Counted from the first letter of the stretch, positions 1-5,405 are shown. The stretch: DNA of 5,405 nt from Desulfobacterales bacterium (GCA_022013615.1 JAKLQB010000918.1:1-5405), one strand, 5' to 3'. Numbers and translations: made by a program. Notes: generated from the sequence alone by a model not told the origin.

Positions 1-209
1 ACGCTGCAGGGAGAGAAAAAGACCATCAGTTTATTTCTTCTCTTATTGCCCATGAAATGGTCAATAAAAAAACACTACTTAAGAGGGCGGAAGAGCTGGG
101 GGGTTCCATGGAAACCAAAAAAAAGATACGTCAGCAAATAATGGCCGACTTCAAAAAAGCTAAAAACCGCGGTACTGTATCTGAAGCTCCGACCCAACAG
201 AAAGCGTAG
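1..209 (+). CDS. C-terminal fragment of a DUF6036-like nucleotidyltransferase (5' end outside window)
   Basis: The frame with codons starting at position 3 is open from the window edge to a TAG at 207-209, giving 68 residues of a protein whose start lies outside the window. Near its beginning is AAGREKDHQFISSLIAHEMV. This resembles, from memory, the Gly-Arg-x-Lys-Asp-x-x-Phe segment near the C-terminus of DUF6036 / AbiEii-like nucleotidyltransferase-fold proteins, some of which are toxin-like NTP transferases of toxin-antitoxin or abortive-infection systems. The remainder is Lys/Arg-rich with a polar tail ending QKA. The catalytic region is not visible, so activity cannot be judged. It looks unrelated to the polysaccharide genes downstream and may mark the edge of that locus. 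That the frame is a real coding tail is fairly likely; the family name is tentative. Confidence 0.5.
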   Translation, partial: AAGREKDHQFISSLIAHEMVNKKTLLKRAEELGGSMETKKKIRQQIMADFKKAKNRGTVSEAPTQQKA

Positions 210-305
210 TAAAATACCACACCCTTTACCTGCTTTGTACTTTCAAAAAGAAATGTCAATATATCAGAAACATCCCGAAAGTTCCCTCCAAGTATTTGTT
301 GAACA

Positions 306-452
306 ATGAAAATAGTAACCATCGTAGGTGCTCGCCCACAGTTCATTAAAGCCGCGCCAATAAGTCGGGCAATCCAGAAGCATAATAAGAAAGGTCGTGG
401 CGCTCAGATTACAGAGATCATAGTGCATACAGGACAGGTTTTCGAGACATGA
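306..452 (+). pseudogene. wecB: 5' stump of UDP-N-acetylglucosamine 2-epimerase (non-hydrolysing, WecB type)
   Basis: The ATG at 306 opens a 48-codon frame beginning [20 protein letters not shown] and reaching EIIVHTGQ before a TGA at 450-452. The GARPQFIK loop and the HTGQ motif are hallmarks of non-hydrolysing UDP-GlcNAc 2-epimerases, which convert UDP-GlcNAc to UDP-ManNAc for surface polysaccharides. The family is normally about 360-380 residues, with HTGQ near residue 41-45 followed by H-Y-[DS]-x-x-M. Here homology stops exactly after HTGQ (codon 44, ending at 437) and the last four codons (VFET) read out of frame through another gene's remnant. Some 85-90% of the enzyme is missing, including the catalytic Asp/Glu/His residues of the C-terminal half, so the product cannot be an active epimerase. 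No Shine-Dalgarno site is evident before the ATG. Identification of the stump is strong. Confidence 0.85.
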
Positions 453-559
453 AACGGAGATATCCCAACATTGAAAAGATAAGGAAGCTCATGGGATTTG
501 AGCCGTCTTGTGATCTGTCGGAAATGATACAGGGCGTGATCGATTATTCTAAAGAGTAA
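437..559 (+). pseudogene. 3' stump of an NAD-dependent nucleotide-sugar epimerase/dehydratase
   Basis: In a different frame from the wecB stump, 437-559 encodes 40 residues starting [20 protein letters not shown], continuing FEPSCDLSEMIQGVIDYSKE and ending at TAA 557-559. This matches the C-terminal end of extended short-chain dehydrogenases of the UDP-glucuronate decarboxylase / dTDP-glucose 4,6-dehydratase / tyvelose-epimerase type. There a G-F-E-D-M-x-R-R-x-P-D-I-x-K-I segment is followed by a G-[WF]-x-P loop and an amphipathic final helix. The Rossmann domain (GxxGxxG) and the catalytic YxxxK are absent, so the fragment is inactive. An ATG at 449 overlaps the TGA that ends the wecB stump (ATGA) and could start a 36-residue peptide, but no function is expected. 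The substrate of the original enzyme cannot be inferred. Confidence 0.75.
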
Positions 560-564
560 GGAGG
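558..564 (+). promoter_or_regulatory. Strong Shine-Dalgarno site of the wzz-like gene
   Basis: AAGGAGG lies five bases before the GTG at 570 and shares its first two bases with the TAA stop of the upstream epimerase stump. This spacing decides for GTG 570 over the in-frame ATG at 582. The overlap with the upstream stop is the usual arrangement inside an operon with translational coupling, and shows that wzz once directly followed the intact epimerase gene. Confidence 0.8.
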
Positions 565-569
565 GGCAA

Positions 570-1580
570 GTGGACCAAAGAATGGACCAATTGGATGACG
601 AAATAAAACTCATGGACTGCCTGAAGGTTATATGGAAATGGAAAAAATTAATTATTTTGGGTACCATAGTAATCGTAATTGTCGCAGGTGTGATCAGCTT
701 TCTCATGCCCAAAGTTTACAGCATCCAGATGGTCCTGGAACCTGGCATTTTAAAAGTGAGTGAAGATGATCAGAATATTTACGCTGAATCTCAAAAGAAC
801 ATTAAAGCATTAATTGAGACTGGCGTCTTTGATAGAGATATATTGAAATCCTTGAAGGTTCCCAACAGAGGTCATATACCAAAATTCTTACACTACAAGG
901 TAACTGTACCAATAGGATCAAACGCCATAATAATATCATATCAGACCCCTGACGTTAACCTGGGTGTTGATATACTAAAGAAACTGAGTGAACTCTTGCA
1001 GAACAGACATAGCCAACTGGGAATACGATACAAAAATAAGTTAATGATAGAAATCCAAGCCAAGAAAACTGAAGTACCCAACCTTGTAGCTGAGAAAGAA
1101 GCCTCTAAACAAATGATTAAAAATATGGATAAAAGGATTTCTGGTTTAGTGTCAGAAATTAGTGACATGAAAAAGAACACTAAGTCACTCATCAAAGAAA
1201 GAAATCAATTAGTTTTAAAAGGTAATAATAAACAAGACATTCTTTCTATTATTCTTTACGCTAATATTCTACAACAAGATTTGACATTTACTTCCATCCT
1301 TAATAATGATCTTGAACAACTTGTTTTGAAAAGAGACGAAGAAAAGGTTTATGTGGAAAATCTGAAAAACAAAATAGCTATATTAGATCAAGAAATAAAA
1401 AGCATGGATTACAAAAAAATGCACATTCAGAATATTCAAATCATTCAACCTCCCACAAGGAACCCATATCCCATAAGGCCCAAGATAAAGCTTAATGTGA
1501 CGTTAGCAACTCTAGTGGGGTTATTTGTTATGCTGTTGTTAGCCTTTTTTCTGGAATACATTCAAAGACATAGAGATTGA
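570..1580 (+). CDS. wzz: Wzz/FepE-type polysaccharide chain-length regulator
   Basis: This 336-residue inner-membrane protein has the architecture of polysaccharide co-polymerases, which set the modal length of O-antigen or exopolysaccharide made by a Wzy polymerase. A short cytoplasmic N-terminus (residues 1-26) is followed by a membrane helix at about 27-46 ending in the typical P-K-V-Y. Then come a beta-containing periplasmic start (V-L-E-P-G, 55-59) and a long Lys/Glu-rich, coiled-coil-like helical region at about 140-290. A proline-rich stretch at 294-304 (PPTRNPYPIRP) leads into the second membrane helix (about 309-328) and a short basic tail. No Walker motifs or Tyr cluster are visible, so it is not a fused tyrosine kinase of the Wzc/BY type. 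Start is GTG with a strong ribosome site. Length is usual for the family. It is strikingly AT-rich: 1201-1260 has 13 G/C of 60. It sits just behind the two stumps and ahead of the flippase. Class is confident; polymer type is unknown. Confidence 0.85.
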   Translation: MDQRMDQLDDEIKLMDCLKVIWKWKKLIILGTIVIVIVAGVISFLMPKVYSIQMVLEPGILKVSEDDQNIYAESQKNIKALIETGVFDRDILKSLKVPNRGHIPKFLHYKVTVPIGSNAIIISYQTPDVNLGVDILKKLSELLQNRHSQLGIRYKNKLMIEIQAKKTEVPNLVAEKEASKQMIKNMDKRISGLVSEISDMKKNTKSLIKERNQLVLKGNNKQDILSIILYANILQQDLTFTSILNNDLEQLVLKRDEEKVYVENLKNKIAILDQEIKSMDYKKMHIQNIQIIQPPTRNPYPIRPKIKLNVTLATLVGLFVMLLLAFFLEYIQRHRD

Positions 1581-1722
1581 GATAGGGCACTATTTCCGGC
1601 AATCCCAATTTTTACCATTAGCTCGGTGGAACACAGGAAATCGGAAATCCGAAGCACGACATCCGTACCTTTCTCAAGGCGTGAGCCGCAAATTCGTAGC
1701 AAATTCGAAATTCAAATACTCA
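1581..1722 (+). repeat. Intergenic spacer with low-complexity NSKF-type repeats
   Basis: This gap between wzz and the flippase holds short near-repeats: GGAAATC twice in tandem at 1636-1642 and 1643-1649, a similar GACATCCG at 1658-1665, and GCAAATTCG twice at 1688-1696 and 1699-1707, followed by AAATTCAAA. Translated, such DNA gives strings like N-S-K-F. It resembles the 'GAAATTCGAAATTC' repeats found between genes in several environmental bacterial lineages (recalled, not searched). The frame of the flippase is open through the whole spacer, so automatic gene finders can start too far upstream. I see no clear promoter or terminator here. Confidence 0.55.
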
Positions 1723-3249
1723 ATGGATGCACCGAGTAAACATAGGTCTAACTCTACCCTGACCCGAGGGGGCCTGCTCGCCCGCAACACGATCTGGAAC
1801 CTGATTGGTCAGGGCGCCCCTTTATTGGTTGCTCTCTTCGCCATCCCTGTGCTTATCAGGGGTTTGGGAACAGCACGTTTCGGCGTTTTGACTTTAGCCT
1901 GGATGGTGGTCGGTTATTTCAGCCTGTTTGACCTTGGGCTTGGCAGGGCCCTGACCAAACTGGTGGCGGAGAAACTCGGGGAGGGAAAGGAAAACGAAGT
2001 CCCTGCGCTTGTTTGGACCGCGCTGGCATTGATGGCACTATTGGGTGTGGCCGGGATTGCCGTCGCAGCGGGGCTTTGTCCCTGGATGGTACATGGGGTG
2101 TTGAAAATCCCGGCCGGCTTGCAAACTGAAACCCTCAAGACCTTCTATCTGCTGGCAGTCTCCATCCCCATCATCATCAGTACGGCAGGACTAAGGGGGG
2201 TGCTGGAGGCGTATCAGCGTTTTGACCTGGCGAATGCCGTGCGCGTTCCTCTTGGGATGTTTACCTTTTTAGGACCACTGGCAGTGCTACCTTTCTCAAA
2301 CAGCCTGTTCCCAGTCGTGGCAGCGCTGGTGGCGGGGAGATTGCTGGCCTGGGGAGTGCATTTCTTGCTGTGCCTGCGAGTGGTGCCCGCGCTGCGTTAC
2401 AATATGAGGGTGGAGCGTGCGATGGTTCGGCCGTTGCTTAGCTTCGGTAGCTGGATGACGGTGAGCAATATAGTAGGGCCACTCATGGTCTATTTTGACC
2501 GATTCCTTATCGGGGCAATGCTTTCCATAACGGCTGTTGCCTATTATGCGACCCCTTACGAGGTGGTCACGAAACTTTGGCTCATTCCGGGTGCGCTGGT
2601 TGGCGTTCTATTTCCCGCCTTTTCCACTACCCTGGTGGAGGATCGTGATCATACCGCCCGGCTTTTTTGCAGGGGGGTAAACTATATTTTCCTTGCGTTG
2701 TTTCCACTGGCCCTTATGATTGTTACCTTGGCCCATGAAGGATTGAACCTGTGGTTAGGGGCGGAATTCGCACAACACAGTGCACTCGTGTTGCAATGGC
2801 TGGCCGTTGGTGTATTCGTCAACAGCTTGGCACAAATTCCCTTTGCGTTGGTTCAGGGTGCTGGACGACCTGATATCACTGCCAAGCTGCATCTTGCACA
2901 ACTACCTTTTTATTTCCTCGCTTTGTGGTGGCTGATCAATGTTTACGGGATCAAAGGCGTGGCCATTGCGTGGACTGCGCGTGTGGCTGTGGATACGGTC
3001 GCCCTGTTTGCCGTTGCGCGCTGGCTTCTACCGGCCACAGCACCCGCCATTGGGCGCATGGCTCTGACCTTTGGGGTGGCGTTGCTTTCCCTGGGCTTGG
3101 GTACATTGACGGCAGTTCTCATGATGAAGGTGCTGTTCCTGGCAGTGGTAATGATAGTCTTTGTTCCGGCGGCGTGGCTTTTGATCCTCACAGATGAAGA
3201 GCGAGTCTTTGTGCGCAACCGCCTTAAAGTAATCCCCATTTTCAACTGA
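1723..3249 (+). CDS. wzx: Polysaccharide flippase (Wzx-like, MATE/MVF superfamily)
   Basis: From ATG 1723 this encodes 508 residues, almost entirely hydrophobic helices (about 12-14 predicted by eye), the normal size for Wzx-type flippases that move undecaprenyl-diphosphate-linked repeat units across the inner membrane. The first helix begins after LLARNTIWNLIGQ (residues 18-30). The family-typical F-D-L-G-L-G-R-A-L-T-K lies at 69-79 in the first cytoplasmic loop, and a charged tail T-D-E-E-R follows the last helix. A GTG at 1681 would add 14 residues (VSRKFVANSKFKYS). I prefer 1723 because that extension is made of the intergenic repeat and does not look like conserved protein, although neither start has a convincing Shine-Dalgarno site. 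It is much richer in GC than wzz (3001-3060 has 41 G/C of 60), suggesting separate origin. The next gene starts 12 bases after its stop. Substrate is unknown. Confidence 0.85.
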   Translation: MDAPSKHRSNSTLTRGGLLARNTIWNLIGQGAPLLVALFAIPVLIRGLGTARFGVLTLAWMVVGYFSLFDLGLGRALTKLVAEKLGEGKENEVPALVWTALALMALLGVAGIAVAAGLCPWMVHGVLKIPAGLQTETLKTFYLLAVSIPIIISTAGLRGVLEAYQRFDLANAVRVPLGMFTFLGPLAVLPFSNSLFPVVAALVAGRLLAWGVHFLLCLRVVPALRYNMRVERAMVRPLLSFGSWMTVSNIVGPLMVYFDRFLIGAMLSITAVAYYATPYEVVTKLWLIPGALVGVLFPAFSTTLVEDRDHTARLFCRGVNYIFLALFPLALMIVTLAHEGLNLWLGAEFAQHSALVLQWLAVGVFVNSLAQIPFALVQGAGRPDITAKLHLAQLPFYFLALWWLINVYGIKGVAIAWTARVAVDTVALFAVARWLLPATAPAIGRMALTFGVALLSLGLGTLTAVLMMKVLFLAVVMIVFVPAAWLLILTDEERVFVRNRLKVIPIFN

Positions 3250-3261
3250 AACGCAAATGAA

Positions 3262-4263
3262 ATGACAGTACACGCTAATAGCAAAATCCGGACGCGCCCC
3301 TGCCCGTATTGTCACACGTGCGGAACAAAAGGCAAACTCCTTTATAAAGGGTTGCAAGACCGCTTATTTAGTGCGCCAGGGGAGTGGGATTTGAGAAAGT
3401 GTCCAAATTCAGAGTGTGGGTGGGTGTGGCTCGATCCGATGCCGATAGAAGAAGATATCGGCAAAGCGTATCAAACCTATTATACCCATCAGGATAATAG
3501 CAGTGATCGGGAGGACTGGGGAATAAGAAGATTTCTTAGATATGGGCTGAAAAAGACATGGGACCTATTTTTACGTGTTACACTGATTTATTGGGAACGC
3601 AAACGCTTATACTTGATGTATCTTGGTAATAACAAGCCTGGAACATTGCTTGCGGTGGGTTGTGGAAATGGCCGCCAATTAGCTCAATTTCGCGCTCTGG
3701 GATGGCAGGTAGAGGGCCAGGAAGTTGATCTAAAAGCAGCCAAACTTGCACGGCAAATGTATGATCTTAAGATACATTTGGGACCCGTTGAGGAATTAAG
3801 AATTCCAGATGCAACATTTGATGCTATCATCATGAATCATGTGATTGAACACCTACATCATCCGGAAGTGGTTTTGGCAGAATGTCACCGGTTATTGAGA
3901 GCAGGTGGTAACCTGGTTGTGGTGACTCCCAATATCGAGAGCTTCGGTCATAGGCGATTTGGGGCAGATTGGAGGGAGCTGGATCCACCACGACATATCC
4001 ATATTTTTTCCTGCAAGACCCTATTGGAGATCGCACATAAGGCGGGGTTTAGACAGTGTACATTGTGGACAACGGCTGTAAATGCTCCGGGTATAGGGAT
4101 GGGCAGCCTTGATATTCGCCGCACCGGTCGGCATATTATGGGCGCTCGGATCGAACCGAGTTTACGTATTGTTTCACCATTACTTTTCCAATTGTGGGCA
4201 ACCCTTATTCACGTTACACAAAAGGACTCAGGGGAAGAGTGTGTAATGAAGGCGGAGAAATGA
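3262..4263 (+). CDS. Class I SAM-dependent methyltransferase with N-terminal Cys-rich ribbon
   Basis: This 333-residue protein has two parts. The N-terminus carries a cysteine set (C14, C17, C20 and C47, C52) followed by W-L-D-P-M-P (56-61), the zinc-ribbon-like start common to methyltransferases of polysaccharide clusters. The catalytic part is a Methyltransf_23/11-type Rossmann fold: motif I V-G-C-G-N-G at 132-137, F-D-A-I-I-M-N-H-V-I-E-H at 186-197, then L-L-R-A-G-G and V-T-P-N (to 224). A conserved-looking F-G-x-x-W-R-x-L-D-P-P-R-H-x-H-x-F-S follows at 233-250. It probably methylates a sugar, or caps the growing chain, in the cytoplasm; the substrate is not evident. The residue before motif I is Ala131, where an Asp or Glu is usual. 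The ATG lacks a clear Shine-Dalgarno site, but the reading frame and N-terminal Cys motif support it. Its TGA overlaps the start of the following glycosyltransferase (ATGATG). Confidence 0.85.
   Translation: MTVHANSKIRTRPCPYCHTCGTKGKLLYKGLQDRLFSAPGEWDLRKCPNSECGWVWLDPMPIEEDIGKAYQTYYTHQDNSSDREDWGIRRFLRYGLKKTWDLFLRVTLIYWERKRLYLMYLGNNKPGTLLAVGCGNGRQLAQFRALGWQVEGQEVDLKAAKLARQMYDLKIHLGPVEELRIPDATFDAIIMNHVIEHLHHPEVVLAECHRLLRAGGNLVVVTPNIESFGHRRFGADWRELDPPRHIHIFSCKTLLEIAHKAGFRQCTLWTTAVNAPGIGMGSLDIRRTGRHIMGARIEPSLRIVSPLLFQLWATLIHVTQKDSGEECVMKAEK
4254..4257 (+). promoter_or_regulatory. Shine-Dalgarno site of the glycosyltransferase pseudogene
   Basis: GGAG (within GGCGGAG, 4251-4257) lies five bases before ATG 4263 and only two before ATG 4260, so 4263 is the better start. 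That ATG overlaps the methyltransferase stop as TGATG, a translational-coupling arrangement. Confidence 0.5.
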
Positions 4264-5148
4264 TGAATTCAACTACCGAAAAAGAAAACATATGCGCCAT
4301 AATTGTAACATACTATCTGGATGCCAGTTTCCCAAACCGAATCGAAGACAGACTATGTGGTGATTGTGGACAATCACTCCGGTGATTCCACTTTTGCCGG
4401 TTGCCGCGTTGCGCGATCTGGCTTCCCGGCTAAATATTGAGTTGATCTCGAATGATGAAAACCTTGGCGTTGCCACGGCATTAAATCAGGGTGTAAGCCA
4501 GAATAGGGCAGAGGATTATGTTTGGGCGCTGCTGTTTGACCATGACACAGACCCGCTGGATCCCATGGTTGAAACGCTGACTGAGGTTTATGACAATTTC
4601 AAACAAAAAGATAAACTCGCGGTCGTCGCATCAAATTACTATTATGACGCAAATTGCTATCAAGTTAGGCAAAATCTGAATCTGCCGATGCCTCTAAATG
4701 GGTAGAACAGGAAACTGTTATTACATCAGGCGGCTTGATTTCATTGAAGGCATTTCAGGCCATGGGGTGTTTTAGAGATGAGTTTTTTATCGACTGGATA
4801 GACCACGAATACTGATTGAGGGTGCGCACAAAGGGCTTTAAGGTGCTTATCACGCGAGAGCCGGCTATAACGCATAACCTGGGAGCACCGACAACTCACA
4901 GATTACCTTGGCGAATAACGGGCACATCAAACCATTCTGCACTGAGACGATATTTTATAACAAAGAATCATGTTCTGTTGGCAAGGGAATATTTTTTTAG
5001 AGAACCAGCATGGGTCATCAGTACGTTATATTCGCGATTTAAATCAACCATTTTAATGATAGCGTTTGAGCAAGACAAATTAAATAAACTAAACCATGTG
5101 GTCTTGGGTCTTTGTCATGGTATTCGTGGAATGTTGGGTAAATTGTAA
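4263..5148 (+). pseudogene. Broken family 2 glycosyltransferase (rhamnosyltransferase/RfbF-like)
   Basis: Homology of one GT2 enzyme runs through three reading frames. 4263-4346 gives the start with ICAIIVTYYLDASFPNRIE. 4348-4392 gives T-D-Y-V-V-I-V-D-N-H-S-G-D-S-T. 4391-4692 gives LLPVAALRDLASRLNIELIS through N-L-G-V-A-T-A-L-N-Q-G to L-L-F-D-H-D-T-D-P, the metal-binding acidic motif (Asp codons at 4538, 4544 and 4550), and on to N-L-P-M-P. 4693-5145 gives S-K-W-V-E-Q, T-S-G-G-L-I-S, F-F-I-D-W-I-D-H-E-Y, an in-frame TGA at 4813-4815, then L-R-V-R-T-K-G-F to the end. The V-D-N-x-S, L-L-F-D-x-D and D-x-E-Y-C-L-R patterns point to the RfbF-type rhamnosyltransferase group. Lesions: a deletion near 4347 (about 14 bases judged by the family's spacing), a shift at about 4390, a likely one-base loss at about 4692, and the TGA where Cys is usual. 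The pieces total about 290 residues, close to full length, so decay is recent. It cannot yield one active protein unless the read contains errors. Confidence 0.85.
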
Positions 5149-5204
5149 TGATGCCTGATGTTGTCTTGTTTGCTATTTTATGGTTTTTTGTGATAGCGGA
5201 TTAG
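5148..5204 (+). pseudogene. Possible stump of a following membrane-protein gene (18 codons)
   Basis: The TAA of the glycosyltransferase overlaps an ATG (TAATG) that opens MMPDVVLFAILWFFVIAD before a TAG at 5202-5204. The overlap and the strongly hydrophobic start look like the first membrane helix of the next operon gene, such as an O-antigen polymerase or ligase, truncated soon after. I see no homology to continue it in any frame downstream. It may equally be chance in AT-rich DNA. Confidence 0.3.
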
Positions 5205-5213
5205 TTGAGATTT

Positions 5214-5239
5214 AGGGATGTTTTATATCGTTAATCCCT
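5214..5239 (+). repeat. Weak hairpin AGGGAT/ATCCCT
   Basis: AGGGAT (5214-5219) pairs with ATCCCT (5234-5239) around a 14-base AT-rich loop. It lies directly before the stronger hairpin at 5240-5261. A role in termination is possible, but a six-base stem may be chance. Confidence 0.25.
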
Positions 5240-5270
5240 GCTTGGGGCTGCGGCCCTAAGCTTATTTTCT
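5240..5270 (+). terminator. Possible rho-independent terminator after the glycosyltransferase
   Basis: GCTTGGGGC (5240-5248) pairs with GCCCTAAGC (5253-5261) as a nine-base stem with one G-T wobble and a TGCG loop, followed by the T-rich TTATTTTCTGTTT. The T tract is interrupted, so termination would be moderate. Its position about 90 bases after the last coding stop suits the end of the operon. Confidence 0.4.
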
Positions 5271-5363
5271 GTTTATCAGAGTGGCTTTTTTCCAGTTGGG
5301 TTCATAGCATCGAGGTGCAGTGTATTTTGGTGGGTCAAAACCGTATGTTTACAGTGTTGACGC

Positions 5364-5389
5364 CCATGTAAAAAGTCCTTTTTACATGG
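5364..5389. repeat. Perfect 12-bp inverted repeat
   Basis: CCATGTAAAAAG (5364-5375) is followed after TC by its exact reverse complement CTTTTTACATGG (5378-5389). No T tract follows, so it is not a typical terminator. It could be a dispersed palindromic repeat (REP-like), the tip of a miniature inverted-repeat element, or a protein-binding site. Similar CTTTTTACATGG palindromes seem familiar from deltaproteobacterial genomes, but I cannot verify that. Confidence 0.6.
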
Positions 5390-5405
5390 ATTTAGGAATT
5401 TAGGG

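Larger units (their letters stand above)
5205..5405. other. Non-coding end region without recognisable gene
   Basis: No frame on either strand gives a convincing protein here. One + frame is open from 5216 to 5370, but its translation (Cys- and Trp-rich, with no membrane or domain pattern) resembles nothing I know and lacks a ribosome site. The region contains two hairpins, a perfect palindrome and an 8-base direct repeat GATTTAGG at 5209-5216 and 5389-5396. Confidence 0.5.

Noticed and set aside
227..256. Promoter-like TTGTAC ... AATATA before the wecB stump
   Set aside because: The -35 box matches only about half of the consensus in AT-rich DNA, too weak to claim.
131..346. Minus-strand ORF over the first gene tail and the wecB start
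   Set aside because: It is antisense to two recognisable coding segments and its translation resembles no family; it is a shadow frame.
1636..1707. CRISPR-like array
   Set aside because: The repeat units are only 7-9 bases, degenerate and adjacent or 2 bases apart, without spacers of constant length or cas genes.
2925..3197. Second + strand ORF inside the flippase
   Set aside because: It lies wholly within the flippase in another frame, is rich in Cys, Gly and Arg, and has no ribosome site.
2943..3357. Overlapping minus-strand ORFs opposite the flippase end and methyltransferase start
   Set aside because: They lie opposite well-supported genes in GC-rich DNA where chance open frames are common, and their translations are low-complexity basic sequence.
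4263..4692. Programmed frameshifting to join the glycosyltransferase frames
   Set aside because: Three shifts would be needed, one of them apparently with lost residues, and no slippery heptamer with a following structure is visible at the breakpoints.
4813..4815. TGA as a selenocysteine codon in the glycosyltransferase
   Set aside because: The gene is also broken by three frame changes, and I see no convincing SECIS-like hairpin just downstream; nonsense mutation is simpler.
5216..5370. Open + frame in the 3' region
   Set aside because: No start with a ribosome site, no recognisable domain, and it runs through the putative terminator and half of the palindrome.

Overview
The window is a stretch of a surface-polysaccharide (O-antigen / exopolysaccharide) biosynthesis locus, all on the + strand, in which intact genes alternate with clearly broken ones. 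Gene content fits a Gram-negative, Wzx/Wzy-type pathway. Mixed GC content, gene decay, an NSKF-type intergenic repeat and a DUF6036-like gene at the edge would suit an environmental deltaproteobacterium (Desulfobacterota), but that assignment is only an inference.

Layout. 1-209: C-terminal tail of a protein resembling DUF6036 nucleotidyltransferases, probably not part of the pathway. 306-452: the first 44 codons of a UDP-GlcNAc 2-epimerase (wecB), joined at about 437 to the last 40 codons of an NAD-dependent sugar epimerase/dehydratase (437-559). Both are non-functional stumps left by an internal deletion. 570-1580: an intact, very AT-rich Wzz-type chain-length regulator behind a strong Shine-Dalgarno site that overlaps the stop of the epimerase stump. 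1581-1722: a spacer with low-complexity NSKF-like repeats. 1723-3249: an intact, GC-rich polysaccharide flippase. 3262-4263: an intact SAM-dependent methyltransferase with an N-terminal Cys-rich ribbon. 4263-5148: a rhamnosyltransferase-like family 2 glycosyltransferase broken by three frameshifts and an in-frame TGA. 5148-5204: a tiny hydrophobic ORF starting in the TAATG overlap, possibly the stump of a further membrane gene. 5205-5405: non-coding, with two weak hairpins and a perfect 12-bp palindrome.

How the parts fit. WecB and the epimerase would have made nucleotide sugars. The glycosyltransferase would have added a deoxysugar to the undecaprenyl-linked repeat unit, the methyltransferase may modify or cap a sugar, the flippase would export the lipid-linked unit, and Wzz would set polymer length. 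With the sugar-precursor genes and the glycosyltransferase broken and the export, length-control and methylation genes intact, the locus appears to be decaying or to depend on genes elsewhere. I see no convincing new biological system. The most informative signals are the scars: the wecB/epimerase deletion junction, the multiply broken glycosyltransferase, the composition jump between wzz and the flippase, and the repeats.
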